From Urbifossiella limnaea (GTDB taxonomy: Bacteria > Planctomycetota > Planctomycetia > Gemmatales > Gemmataceae), in assembly GCF_007747215.1 (NCBI RefSeq), contig NZ_CP036273.1, forward strand, positions 6,432,322 to 6,496,321: a stretch of 64,000 nucleotides of DNA. The letters are read 5' to 3'. The position numbers were made by a program, and so were the translations under genes. Of the stretch, positions 53,630 through 64,000 are shown piece after piece; the first letter of the stretch is position 1, and each line of letters starts with the position of its first letter. The notes beneath the pieces were generated by a model. That model ran no database searches. It was not told the origin of the DNA and worked only from the letters and a program-made list of their open reading frames with translations.

Positions 53630-53641
53630 CTCGGGAGGATT

Positions 53642-53770
53642 TTCACCACAGAGTCACAGAGAGCACCGAGGGAAGACAGAAGGCAGAGACAGAATAGAGT
53701 TTGAACACAATGTCGTCTTCCTTCTCGGTTTTCTGTCTTCCCTCTGTGCTCTCTGTGACTCTGTGGTGAA
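53642..53770. repeat. Inverted repeat with CACAGAG units (40-bp arms)
   Basis: Arms 53642-53681 and 53731-53770 match at 39 of 40. The core is built from repeated CACAGAG/CTCTGTG units and starts with TTCACCACAGAG. I recall this type of repeat between genes of many planctomycetes. It lies 12 bp after the second TIGR03067 gene and 43 bp before ruvB. Confidence 0.88.
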
Positions 53771-53813
53771 TCTCCACCTCCCGCCCACCGGCAACCCCAC
53801 GAGTCACCCCATC

Positions 53814-54854
53814 ATGGCCCGCGAGCGCGTGATCGGCCCCGCCCCCGCCGGCGACGACGGCCCCTCGAAGGTGGACGCCGCCCTCCGCCCCAAGTTCCTC
53901 CGCGAGGTCGTCGGCCAGCGGAAGGTCGCCGAGCGCCTCGAGATCGCCGTCGCCGCGTCGAAGAAGCTGAAGGAGCCGCTCGGGCACATCATCTTCGACG
54001 GCCCGCCCGGCCTCGGCAAAACCACGTTCGCCACCGTGCTCCCCAACGAGCTCGGCACGTCCATCCAGCTCACCAGCGGCCCCGCCCTGTCGAAGCCCGC
54101 CGACATGCTGCCGTTCCTCACCAACCTGGAGGAAGGCAGCATCCTGTTCATCGACGAGATTCACCGCATGCCGCGCGTCGTCGAGGAGTTCATCTACCCG
54201 GCGATGGAAGACTTCCGCATCGACATCGTGCTCGGCGAAGGCATGAGCGCCCGCACCATCTCGATGCAGCTGAAGCGGTTCACGCTGATCGGCGCGACCA
54301 CCCGCAGCGGCATGCTCAGCGGCCCGATGCGCGACCGGTTCAAGATGCACGAGCACCTCGAGTTCTACTCCGTCGAGGAGCTGGCCACGATCGTCCGCAT
54401 CAACGCGGCGAAGCTGAACACGCCGATCACCGACGGCGCCGCGCACGAACTCGCCCGCCGCAGCCGGGGCACGCCGCGGGTGGCGAACGCCCGGCTCCAC
54501 TGGGCGCGGAACTACTCGGCGGCGCTGCACGACGGGGCCATCACCGAGGCGGTGGCGCACGCGGCGCTGGACAAGGCCGAGGTGGACGCCGACGGCCTCG
54601 ACAAGAACGACCGCCGCTACCTGGAGACGCTCATCGACGTGTTCGGCGGCGGCCCGACCGGCGTGGAGGCGCTGGCGGCGACGATGAACCTGGCGGCGGA
54701 CACGTTGTCGGACGAGATCGAGCCGTACCTGCTGCGGGAGCAGTACATCGTGCGGTCGCCGCGCGGCCGGGTGGTGACGCCGCGGGCGTTCGCGGTGCTC
54801 GGCCGGCAGAGCCCGCCGAAGCCGCGGCCCGACGGCCCGGGGCTGTTCGACTGA
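53814..54854 (+). CDS. ruvB: Holliday junction branch-migration ATPase RuvB
   Basis: 346 residues from ATG 53814. It is the AAA+ motor that pumps DNA through the RuvA-bound junction. Walker [12 protein letters not shown], Walker [12 protein letters not shown], sensor-1 [19 protein letters not shown] with the arginine finger, and the C-terminal winged helix ([20 protein letters not shown]) are all present. It is in the same direction as ruvCA but separated from it by three small genes and two inverted repeats. Confidence 0.97.
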   Translation: MARERVIGPAPAGDDGPSKVDAALRPKFLREVVGQRKVAERLEIAVAASKKLKEPLGHIIFDGPPGLGKTTFATVLPNELGTSIQLTSGPALSKPADMLPFLTNLEEGSILFIDEIHRMPRVVEEFIYPAMEDFRIDIVLGEGMSARTISMQLKRFTLIGATTRSGMLSGPMRDRFKMHEHLEFYSVEELATIVRINAAKLNTPITDGAAHELARRSRGTPRVANARLHWARNYSAALHDGAITEAVAHAALDKAEVDADGLDKNDRRYLETLIDVFGGGPTGVEALAATMNLAADTLSDEIEPYLLREQYIVRSPRGRVVTPRAFAVLGRQSPPKPRPDGPGLFD

Positions 54855-54991
54855 TTCCGGGCCGACTCCCGTTGACAGACGCCCGCCCGGCCAGTCTTAT
54901 GATGACGGTCTGGGGGAACACTCGCTCCCCCGTCTGCTCATCGCCACCACCCCCTCGTTCCGGTGGCGCGTCTCATTCCCGGAGTCTCCCC

Positions 54992-56026
54992 GTGCCTCGT
55001 CCCCCCGTCCGGCGTGCGTTCACGCTCATTGAACTGCTCGTGGTCATCGCCATCATCGCCATCCTGATCGGCCTGCTGCTCCCGGCCGTGCAGAAGGTGC
55101 GCGAGGCCGCGGCCCGCATCAAGTGCAGCAACAACATCAAGCAGATCGCCCTGGCCGTGCACAGCTACCACGACCAGAACAACACGTTCCCGCCGGCGGT
55201 CATGATCGTCAACGCGAACAAGAACGCCGGGCAGAACGACAACCTGAGCGCCTACCGCACGCCGGGGTTCGGGCCGAACTGGGCCGTCTTCATCCTGCCG
55301 CAGATGGAGCAGGGCGCGCTGTACAACCAGTACGCCACCGCCGTCACCGCCTTCACCGCCACCAGCGGCACCGACCAGAGCTGGCGGGGCCTCCGCGGCA
55401 CCACCATCCCGACGTACCTGTGCCCGAGCGACACGGGCGTGAACACGCCGTTCGCGCTCAACGGCGGCGGGTGGGCGCGCGGCAACTACGCGGCCAACGC
55501 CGGCGGCGGGTGGATCTGCGCCAGCGTCAACGGGATCGCCTCCGACGGCATCCGCGGCGGGCTCATCACCATCAACGGCGGCATCAAGATGACCGACATC
55601 ACCGACGGCCTGTCGAACACGGTGTGCATCGACGAGGTGCGGACCGGGCTCAACGACAAGGACCGCCGCGGGGTGTGGGCGATGGGCGTGGGCGGGTCGA
55701 GCCTGGTCGGGGCGCTCGGGTACGGCGACTGCTACGCCCCGAACGACCGGAGCGAGTACTCCGACGACATCGAGAACTGCAACGACACCCGGCAGGCGGC
55801 GGGCGTCGGCAACTCGGGGCTGGCACAGCAGGCGATGGGCTGCTCGAACGACAACCTGGCGAACAACTGGCCGAACTGGCAGGCCACGGCCCGCAGCCGG
55901 CACACCGGCGGGGTGAACGTGGCGATGGGCGACGGCAGCGTCCGGTTCGTCCGCGACGCGGTGGACTACCTCGCCTGGCACTGGTCGCACGGCCGCAACG
56001 ACTCGCAGGTCGTGCGCCTGGACTGA
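54992..56026 (+). CDS. DUF1559 family protein with prepilin-type N-terminus
   Basis: 344 residues from GTG 54992, with GGAG at 54981-54984; a frame from 54872 is rejected. The N-terminus [20 protein letters not shown] is a type IV prepilin cleavage/methylation signal, followed by [20 protein letters not shown] and the late [17 protein letters not shown] block (H...GDGSVRF), which define DUF1559 (SBP_bac_10), expanded in planctomycetes. It is exported as a pseudopilin-like surface protein of unknown role. Confidence 0.93.
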   Translation: MPRPPVRRAFTLIELLVVIAIIAILIGLLLPAVQKVREAAARIKCSNNIKQIALAVHSYHDQNNTFPPAVMIVNANKNAGQNDNLSAYRTPGFGPNWAVFILPQMEQGALYNQYATAVTAFTATSGTDQSWRGLRGTTIPTYLCPSDTGVNTPFALNGGGWARGNYAANAGGGWICASVNGIASDGIRGGLITINGGIKMTDITDGLSNTVCIDEVRTGLNDKDRRGVWAMGVGGSSLVGALGYGDCYAPNDRSEYSDDIENCNDTRQAAGVGNSGLAQQAMGCSNDNLANNWPNWQATARSRHTGGVNVAMGDGSVRFVRDAVDYLAWHWSHGRNDSQVVRLD

Positions 56027-56074
56027 ACCCGGCGGGGGCGTGCGACACCCGACGCACGCCCCCGCCGGTCGGCC

Positions 56075-57025
56075 CTAGTCGTCGGCGTCGAGGTACGGCT
56101 TGCGCGACTGAAGCCGGCCCGCCGCGGCCGCCGGCGCCACCGCCATCGCCGCCCCCCCCGCCCGCGGCGCCGGCAGGAACGCCGGGTTCACCGCCGGCGC
56201 CGGCCCCGGCCCCGCCGCCGGCGCCACCGCGCTCGACCCGCCCTGCGCGCTGTACGGCGACACGAACCGGATCGGCGTGCCGTTTATGTGCGTCAGCTCG
56301 CCGCCCCACGCCAGCCGGTACAGTTCCTCCAGGTCGTCCTTGTCGGCGTCGGTCAGCGTGCTGTTCACCCCGTAGTTCATGATCGACTCCTCCTCGTGCC
56401 GGCCGAAGATCTTCGCCGGCCACGCCTGCTCGCTGGTCAGCGCGAAGAAGTGCCGCAGGCCGAACGTGTGGCCGAACTCGTGGCACAGCGTCTCCACGAT
56501 CTCGTCCTGGCCCTCGTCGAACAGCCGCGGGTACAGCATCAGCTTGTTCTGCCCGCTCCCGGGGAAGAACGCCGACGCCAGCGTGCACCCCATGGCGTTG
56601 CAGTTGTTCGACCCGCTCATCACGATCTCGAAGTCCCACAGGCCCTCGTCGTAGGTGAACGTCACCGGCAGGGCCGCGCCCCACTTCCGCAGCGCCTTCG
56701 AGCACAGCTTCCGCACCGCCTCCATCGCCTTCTCGGGGTCGGCGAAGTAGTCGAACGACTCGTCGCGGAACCGCCACCGGAGGGTCGTGTCCGGCCCCCA
56801 CAGCGGGATCGACCCGCCCGGGGCGTCCAGCACCAGGTCCAGCGGCGACCGGCCCTGCGGGGTAGGGTGCCCGCGCCGCTCGGTGGCGCACACGATCCCC
56901 TTCGCCTTGTCGATGACGTGGATGCTCGCCTCCTGCCGCTTCGTCGGCTTCTTGTCGCCCCGCGGCTTGAACGCCGCCGGCCGCTCCGCCGGCTTGTCGT
57001 CGCCCTTCTTGTCGGCCTTGGCCAT
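56075..57025 (-). CDS. Metzincin-type zinc protease, no signal peptide
   Basis: 316 residues from ATG 57025. The zinc-binding motif HEFGHTFGLRHFF (HExxHxxGxxH) is followed by a Met-turn-like SIMNYGVN, the layout of metzincins such as matrixins. The N-terminus is Lys/Arg/Pro-rich (MAKADKKGDDKPAERPA) without a membrane or signal segment, so export would need a non-standard route. The C-terminus is Ala/Pro-rich and low complexity. Tandem paralogue at 57097, 71 bp upstream on the same strand. No inhibitor or secretion gene adjoins. Confidence 0.9.
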   Translation of the reverse strand: MAKADKKGDDKPAERPAAFKPRGDKKPTKRQEASIHVIDKAKGIVCATERRGHPTPQGRSPLDLVLDAPGGSIPLWGPDTTLRWRFRDESFDYFADPEKAMEAVRKLCSKALRKWGAALPVTFTYDEGLWDFEIVMSGSNNCNAMGCTLASAFFPGSGQNKLMLYPRLFDEGQDEIVETLCHEFGHTFGLRHFFALTSEQAWPAKIFGRHEEESIMNYGVNSTLTDADKDDLEELYRLAWGGELTHINGTPIRFVSPYSAQGGSSAVAPAAGPGPAPAVNPAFLPAPRAGGAAMAVAPAAAAGRLQSRKPYLDADD

Positions 57026-57096
57026 CGCACCACCGTCCTTTCGGGTAGAGAGGGTTACGAACGGGTCGGCGGCGGCCGACCCCGACACCTGCCGCG

Positions 57097-57912
57097 TCAG
57101 CCGCCGGCCGTGGACGGCTTCACCAGCTTCACCGGCCACCGGCCGAGCTTCGTGAGCGTGCCGGCCCGCGCCTCCTTGTACAGCCGCGCCAGGTCCGCCT
57201 TGTCCGCCGCCGTGAGCGTGCTGTTCGGGCCGTAGTTCATGATCGTCTTGGGCCGGTGCTCGCCGAACGGCACCGCCGTGCCGCCCTCCTGCTCCACGGC
57301 GAAGAAGTGCCGCAGCCCGAACACGTGGCCGAGTTCGTGGCAGAGGGTCGCCACCACCCCCGTCTCCGGCAGCGAGAACAGCCGCGGGTACAGCATCAGC
57401 ATCCGCTGGGCGCCGCCCGGGAAGAAGGCCCGCGCCAGCGTGTACCCGCCGCCGACGCGGTTGTCGGCCGGGTTCATCACCACCTCGAAGTCCCAGTCGT
57501 CCTCGTCGTAGGCCAGCTTCACCGGGGCGGCCGCGCCCCACGCCCCCATCGCCTTCGTCACCAGCTTCTTCACCCCGTCCATCGCCTTCTTGGGCTCGGA
57601 GAAGAAGACGAACGAGGCCTTGCGGCACCGCCACCGCAGCACCGTGCCCGCCACCCACAGCCGGACCTCGGGCGCCTCGCCGCCGACCACGATGGGGAGG
57701 TTGGGGTCGGTCCGCTGCTCGGTCGAGCACACCACGACCCCGGGCGGGGCCGCCGCGACCGCCGACGCGACCTGCGGGCGGAACGCCGGCCCGGCCGGCG
57801 GTCCCTTCGCCGCCGCCGGTGCCTTCGGCTTCGCGTTCGCCGGCGGCTTCGCCGTCGCCGCCGCTGGTGCCGTCGGCTTCGCCTTCTTCTTCGGGTCGTC
57901 GGCCTTGGCCAT
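57097..57912 (-). CDS. Metzincin-type zinc protease, paralogue
   Basis: 271 residues from ATG 57912. It shares the domain of its neighbour: LRWRCRKASFVFFSEPKKAM, DWDFEVVMNPADNRVGGGYT, the motif CHELGHVFGLRHFF and the Met-turn TIMNYGPNSTLTAADKADLA. The N-terminal 45 residues are Lys/Ala/Pro repeats. No signal peptide. First gene of the pair; it is divergent from the gene at 58150. Confidence 0.9.
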   Translation of the reverse strand: MAKADDPKKKAKPTAPAAATAKPPANAKPKAPAAAKGPPAGPAFRPQVASAVAAAPPGVVVCSTEQRTDPNLPIVVGGEAPEVRLWVAGTVLRWRCRKASFVFFSEPKKAMDGVKKLVTKAMGAWGAAAPVKLAYDEDDWDFEVVMNPADNRVGGGYTLARAFFPGGAQRMLMLYPRLFSLPETGVVATLCHELGHVFGLRHFFAVEQEGGTAVPFGEHRPKTIMNYGPNSTLTAADKADLARLYKEARAGTLTKLGRWPVKLVKPSTAGG

Positions 57913-58149
57913 CGCGCACCAGCCTTCCGCGGATGAAGTGTACGCCCGTGACAGTCCGGCGTCGGCTAGATTCTACTCGAACGGCGGCCGTACGGCGGAC
58001 GCGGACCGACATCAGCAATCGCTTCTACTCGTATGTACGGAGTCGGGCGGAGAACCCGGGCAAAATTCGGCGGAAATAGTTGACCCGCCCCAAATCCGAG
58101 CTTACGGTACATGCGTACACTATTCTGCCCCCCTGCCCCGGGAGCCGTC

Positions 58150-58791
58150 ATGTCCGCCGCGACCGACGAAGTCCTGTCCCGGGTCGCCGAGATGCGCGCC
58201 GCCGGCACCGACTGGGACCGCGTGGCCTTCCGCCTGGGGTTCGACCAGGACGAGCTCCGCCAGCTGGCCCGCGACGCCGGCCCCGACTTCCGCCGGCTGT
58301 TCGCCGCCGCCCGCTCGGGCGTCGTCGAGGACGGCTTCGCGGAGGCCATGCTCTCGCTCCGCAAGCTCCTCCGGTCCGACGACGACCGCACCATCAACAA
58401 GGCCGCCGACTGCCTGGCCCGGGTGTGGATGACGACCCGCCGCCACCGCCGCCGGCTCGCCGGCAAGCTGCCCGCGGACCCGCACCAGAAGGCGAAGGAC
58501 CACCTGTGGGAGGAGGTGGTGGTGAACACCGAGGAGCACGGCGCCGAGATCGAGGAGCTGACGAACCGGATGTTCGAGGTGCGGTTCGGCTTCCACCCGG
58601 ACCGGCCGCCGGCGGGCTTCGCCGTGCCCGGCGCCGGCCGCGACTGGGGCAAGATGACCACGTGGGCCGAAGCGACGATCGAGGCCGACCGCGGCACCTC
58701 GCACGACGACGACCCCGACGGCGGCCTGCTCGCGCGGGTGCTGCCGCGGCGGGGGCCGTCGGGCGGGTCCGATGCCGCTTGCGGCGACGGG
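58150..58791 (+). CDS. Small helical protein, unusual gene with no stop codon of its own
   Basis: ATG 58150 begins a protein-like stretch (VLSRVAEMRAAGTDWDRVAF, then FAEAMLSLRKLLRSDDDRTI and NKAADCLARVWMTT) of about 190 residues, a pattern seen in small planctomycete proteins with a phage-like HTH. The coding character fades near 58740, but the frame has no stop until 62400, after running antisense through the permease gene and then in frame through all of rpsA. The end given is where the opposite-strand gene begins. A frameshift near the G-rich 58748-58770 region, or a decayed gene, would explain it. Confidence 0.5.
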
Positions 58792-60372
58792 TCACTCGTA
58801 CTTCAGCGCCAGGATCGGGTCGATGCCGGCGGCCCGGCGCGCGGGGTAGAGGGCGGCCAGGGTCGTGACCAGCACGGCGAACACGACGCCGCTCAGGAGC
58901 AGCCACCACGGGAACTCGAAGATGGTGGTCGTCTTCATGGTTTCGTTCCCCATCTGCCCCTGGATGAGGCCGCGGATGTAGCCGTCGGCGGGGAACGACA
59001 TCAGGACGGCGGTCGCCACGCCGAGCAGCCCGCCGGCCAGGCCGATGGCGCCGCCCTCGGCCAGGAACAGGCCGGTGACCTGCCCGCGCGTCGCGCCCAC
59101 GGCCTTCAGGATGCCGATCTCGCGGGTGCGCTCGACGACGCTGGTGACGAGCGTGTTGGTGATGCCGACGCCGGCCACGAGCAGGCCGATGAGGGCGAAC
59201 AGGTTGAGGCCGCCGGCGATCATGGCCACCTCGCGCCGGGCGGCGCTGTACCAGCGGAGCGCCGAGTAGGTGCCGAAGCCCATGCCTTCCGCGGCCGCGA
59301 CGACGGCCGGCATGTCGCCGCCGGGCCGGATGCGGAGCTCGACCGAGCCGACGCCGCTGCCGCGGACCCACGGCAACTGGTCGAACAGGGCGTCGCCGGC
59401 GGCCTTGGTGAGGTAGGCGTCGGCCTCGGCGAGCTCCCAGCCGGCGAGGGGGTCAGCCTTCTTCCGCTCGCCTTCGCCGACCAGCTTCACGACGCCGGCC
59501 AGCCGGAACTGCCCGCTGGCGACCTTGCCGGAGTCGGCTCGCCTGGCGCGCTCCGGGTCGGGCTTGCGGTTCAGCAGGTCGGCGAGGGCGGTGCGGTCGG
59601 CGGGGCTCAGGTCGAGCTTGTCAATGGACTTCGGCAGCAGGAGCGCGAGCCGGCCGAGGGCGAGCGCCTGGGGTCGGGTCAGGTCGTCGGCGGGGAGCCA
59701 GCCGGCGAGCGCGCGGGCCAGGGCGAACGGCGGCGCGGCGGTGGTGCCGCCCACGTCCACCTGCACGGGCCGGCCGACGGCGGCGGCGAGGTCGGCGTCG
59801 TCCCGCACGCCCAGGTCGTAGAGCGTGAGTTCGCTCAGGACGACGCCGGCCGGATCGGCCGGGAGGTCGCCCGCGATCAGGCGCGGGGTGAGGGCGTCGA
59901 GCTTGCCGGCGACGACGAGCGCGGGCGCGGAGCGGTCGGCCAGCCAGGCGCGGCCGCCGGAGCTGCGGACGACGCGGACCTCGGTCACGTCGGGAATGGC
60001 CCCCAGGGCGGCGATGGCGGCCGCGTCGAGGGGCCTGGGCGGGGTGCGGGCCTCGTCGCGGAGGTAGCGGCGGGCGAGCGCCTCGCGGAGCCGGGCGCGC
60101 CGCTCGGGGCTGACGGCCGCGGACACGGCGACCTTCTCGGCCGGCACCTGGTCGGGGTCCGGGGTGGCTTCGGCGATGCGGACGGTGACGCGCCAGAAGC
60201 CCTCGCGCTCGCGGAACTCGCGGTCGATGAACGCCCGCAGCCCCAGGCCCAGGGCGAGGCTGAAGACGAGGGCCGCGGTGCCGACGAGGACGCCGACGAG
60301 GGTGAGCGTGGTGCGGACCTTCTGCCGCCACAGGCCGCCGAGGGCGAAACGGAGGGCTTGGACGAGGTTCAT
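58792..60372 (-). CDS. ABC transporter permease, MacB/FtsX type
   Basis: 526 residues from ATG 60372 (MNLVQALRFALGGLWRQK); a GTG two codons upstream is possible. One N-terminal helix (LVGVLVGTAALVFSLALGLG), a periplasmic domain of about 320 residues, then three C-terminal helices with the FtsX signature TREIGILKAVGATRGQVTGLFLAEG. No ATPase gene adjoins in this window. Such permeases move lipoproteins, peptides or act mechanically without transport; the substrate is unknown. Confidence 0.88.
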   Translation of the reverse strand: MNLVQALRFALGGLWRQKVRTTLTLVGVLVGTAALVFSLALGLGLRAFIDREFREREGFWRVTVRIAEATPDPDQVPAEKVAVSAAVSPERRARLREALARRYLRDEARTPPRPLDAAAIAALGAIPDVTEVRVVRSSGGRAWLADRSAPALVVAGKLDALTPRLIAGDLPADPAGVVLSELTLYDLGVRDDADLAAAVGRPVQVDVGGTTAAPPFALARALAGWLPADDLTRPQALALGRLALLLPKSIDKLDLSPADRTALADLLNRKPDPERARRADSGKVASGQFRLAGVVKLVGEGERKKADPLAGWELAEADAYLTKAAGDALFDQLPWVRGSGVGSVELRIRPGGDMPAVVAAAEGMGFGTYSALRWYSAARREVAMIAGGLNLFALIGLLVAGVGITNTLVTSVVERTREIGILKAVGATRGQVTGLFLAEGGAIGLAGGLLGVATAVLMSFPADGYIRGLIQGQMGNETMKTTTIFEFPWWLLLSGVVFAVLVTTLAALYPARRAAGIDPILALKYE

Positions 60373-60600
60373 GGGCACCTGCTGGCGCGGGGCGTGATCG
60401 GCGGGCCGTCCCCGGACTTGACGCCGATGTCGGTCCGGTATTCCGGTCGGGCTGTCGGCGCCCTTGACGAATCGCTACAATCCCCAGTCTTCGCCCCCGA
60501 CGGCGCCGGTCACGCGACCGGCCGGGGACCCGAGGGTAACCTTCAACCGCACCCGCCCGCGGCGAATGCCGTCTGCCCCGGGCCGCTCCCCACCCTAACT

Positions 60601-62400
<1,800 letters not shown>

Positions 62401-62419
62401 GTGTAAGTTCCCGTTCGCG

Positions 62420-62455
62420 ATCGGGCCGGCAAATCCCGCCGGCCCGATTTTCCCC
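62420..62455 (+). terminator. Rho-independent terminator after rpsA
   Basis: A perfect 11-bp stem (62420-62430 and 62438-62448) with a 7-nt loop, followed by TTTTCCCCC. It begins 20 bp after the rpsA stop, so it is a good intrinsic terminator. Confidence 0.8.
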
Positions 62456-62897
62456 CGAAAGTCAACCCGCTTTCCCCGCCCCGGCCGCGGCTCTCAAGTG
62501 GAGCGCGGCGCGGGTGTTACGACCGCGCCGGCCGGAGCGGCCGGATTTTTCCGCCGCCTACCAGTTTGCGGTGATGCCCGGCCCGAATTAGATTCGGTTG
62601 GGTTCTCCGACCGGGTCCACTCGGGTTTCGTGCCGCCGGCGCCGTCTCGGCCGGTGGTGCGGGTCGTGCCGGCGGGAGTCGTCGCCCCGGTGGCGCCCGC
62701 CGTGCGGCCGGCGCCCGCCGGATTCCGCGGCCGGTCGGCCCCAACCGACCGCATCCGTCCAGGGGATCGTTTCAGCGGTCGATACGTCCTTGCGGGTTCG
62801 TCCGCGGGTGAACCACGCCCGCGACACCCGCCCAGGACGCCGGGGTCTCCGACTCGCTCGCCGTCGCCCGCCGGACCCACACCGACAGGATGCCGTA
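62456..62897. other. Leader region before the sigma-factor gene
   Basis: About 440 bp with no protein-like ORF in its first part; a frame continuous with the sigma gene is open back to 62598 but its residues are Pro/Arg-rich and not conserved-looking. It probably holds the promoter and a long 5' untranslated region. No riboswitch was recognised. Confidence 0.4.
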
Positions 62898-63737
62898 ATG
62901 TCCCGCCTCCGCAAATACCGTCCGGACGTGGTCCAGTCGCCGCTCGAAACGTACCTCCGCGAGATCAACACCACGGCCCTGTTGACCGCGGACCAGGAGA
63001 AGTCGCTGGCCCGCGCCATCGCCGTCGGCGACACCGAGGCCCGCGACCAGATGGTCCGCGCCAACCTCCGCCTGGTGGTGAACATCGCCCGCGGCTACAC
63101 CGGCAAGGGCCTGGCGCTGCAAGACCTGATCGAGGAAGGGAACCTCGGCCTCTTGCGCGCCGTCGAGGGCTTCGACCCGGTGATGGGGACGCGGTTCAGC
63201 ACGTACGCGAGCTACTGGATCAAGCAGAGCATCAAGCGGGCGCTTGTCAACACGGCGAAGACGATTCGCATCCCGGCGTACATGGTCGAGCTGCTGGCGA
63301 AGTGGCGGCGGGCGACGAACAAGCTGTCGGACGAGCTGGGCCGGCCGCCGACGCACGAGGAGGTGGCCAAGTTCCTGGGGCTGCCGAAGAAGAAGCTGAA
63401 CATCATCAAGAAGGCGATCCGGGTGTACAACTCGGCCCCGCAGACGGACCAGGGCGGCGAGCAGGGGTGGAGCATCGAGGAGATGCTGATGGACAACCGC
63501 TCGAAGACGCCGGACACGGAGATGGTGGAGACGGACGACCTGAAGCACGTGATGGTGCTGCTGGAGAAGATGGACAAGCGGGAGGCGTCGGTTCTGCGGA
63601 TGCGGTTCGGCCTGGACGACGAGGAGCCGAAGACGCTGAAGGAGATCGGCGAGTGCCTCGGCCTGACTCGGGAGCGGGTGCGGCAGATCGAGAGCGAGGC
63701 GCTGGCGAAGCTCGGCGAGAACCTGAACGGGGACTGA
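62898..63737 (+). CDS. RNA polymerase sigma factor, sigma-70 family (RpoD/SigA-like)
   Basis: 279 residues from ATG 62898. Region 1.2 (SPLETYLREINTTALLTADQ), region 2 (ANLRLVVNIARGYTGKGLAL, DLIEEGNLGLLRAVEGFDP, FSTYASYWIKQSIKRAL), region 3 (RPPTHEEVAKFLGLPKKKLN) and region 4 (LGLTRERVRQIESEALAKLG) are complete. The length and the lack of region 1.1 make it a group 2-type or a short primary sigma. It binds core polymerase and chooses promoters; which regulon is unknown. It is followed by a weak terminator-less gap. Confidence 0.93.
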   Translation: MSRLRKYRPDVVQSPLETYLREINTTALLTADQEKSLARAIAVGDTEARDQMVRANLRLVVNIARGYTGKGLALQDLIEEGNLGLLRAVEGFDPVMGTRFSTYASYWIKQSIKRALVNTAKTIRIPAYMVELLAKWRRATNKLSDELGRPPTHEEVAKFLGLPKKKLNIIKKAIRVYNSAPQTDQGGEQGWSIEEMLMDNRSKTPDTEMVETDDLKHVMVLLEKMDKREASVLRMRFGLDDEEPKTLKEIGECLGLTRERVRQIESEALAKLGENLNGD

Positions 63738-63786
63738 CGCGGGCGAGCGGGGTCGCGTCAGCGCCCCGCGCGAATCGGCTTATGGT

Positions 63787-64000
63787 TTGCACTTCAGCTC
63801 CTCCGGCCGCCGCGATTCTCGCGCAGCGCTTTCCGGAGGAGTCGGCACGGGCTCGATCAGCGCCAACCAACCCGAGCACACCCGTACCGACCTCCGCGGC
63901 CGTGAGGCCGTCGCCAAGATCAAGGAGCTGGTCGGCACTGCGAAGAACTGTTTCTTCGCCACCGCCGGCTCCAGGCGCGACACCAAGATGCTGATCGGTG
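63787..64000 (+). CDS. Pyridoxamine 5'-phosphate oxidase-like flavin protein, N-terminal fragment
   Basis: The frame reads NQPEHTRTDLRGREAVAKIK then ELVGTAKNCFFATAGS and runs off the window. This resembles the start of general-stress-type PNPOx-like proteins (N-Q-P...T-R-x-D-L-R-G-R-E-A...C-F-F). No ATG or GTG lies in frame; the GGAGGA at 63835 is about 15 bp before an ATC codon where the start would be expected. The start given is the only TTG in frame. Either a rare start codon is used or a base is wrong. Confidence 0.5.
   Translation, partial: MHFSSSGRRDSRAALSGGVGTGSISANQPEHTRTDLRGREAVAKIKELVGTAKNCFFATAGSRRDTKMLIG

Overview
The window reads as chromosome of a planctomycete of the Gemmataceae type (Gemmata/Urbifossiella-like). 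Support: very GC-rich coding, two paralogues of the small secreted TIGR03067 family, a prepilin-like DUF1559 protein, secreted proteins carrying an LEERxxP-type N-terminal motif, a kinase fused to a zinc ribbon and WD40 repeats, and a PVC-style mix of large secreted proteins and beta-propellers. No rRNA and no CRISPR array were seen; the only complete tRNA is tRNA-Lys(UUU).

Layout. (1) 1-21851 is host backbone: the Ser/Thr kinase-WD40 protein (cut by the window start), secreted beta-propeller and glycosidase-like proteins, a Tat-exported aldo/keto reductase, an LEER-type giant secreted protein, a uronate-isomerase-like amidohydrolase, an ABC-2 permease, clpB, and an epimerase/DUF1493 pair. 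(2) 22286-47327 is a genomic island of about 25 kb inserted at the 3' end of tRNA-Lys. It is bounded by 51-bp perfect direct repeats (attL 22286-22336, attR 47277-47327), with a tyrosine integrase next to attR. (3) 47404-64000 is host backbone again: NHL-like propeller, ispF, cysS, ruvC-ruvA-(DUF1040)-(two TIGR03067)-ruvB, a DUF1559 protein, two tandem metzincin-type proteases, a MacB-like permease, rpsA and a primary-type sigma factor.

Inside the island. After a small hypothetical and a glycosyltransferase-like gene comes a giant Rhs/YD-repeat gene (FG-GAP, Calx-beta, poly-Pro, YD repeats, core, tip with an HEYIH zinc-protease motif). It is split exactly by a 4264-bp IS21-family element that left a 7-bp target duplication; removing the element and one duplication copy restores the frame. 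The IS is unusual in carrying two more genes in the istA/istB strand: a ParB-like gene coupled to istA by an ATGA overlap, and a double zinc-finger gene. Downstream of the Rhs tip are a likely immunity gene, an orphan second toxin tip and a second likely immunity gene, then a decayed serine recombinase. The right part looks like a replication/maintenance module: repeated TTTCGTSACGAAA palindromes, two small HTH (excisionase/AlpA-like) genes, a DUF3854-DUF3987 primase/helicase-like gene with a frameshift at a G-run, and the integrase.

The most unusual observation is that the integrase frame has no stop before attR. It runs through the 51-bp core, and in the excised circle it would continue in frame into 22337-22570, which encodes what looks like a planctomycete integrase tail. 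If so, attP lies inside the integrase gene and integration swaps the enzyme's C-terminus. Several long near-perfect inverted-repeat elements sit between host genes.
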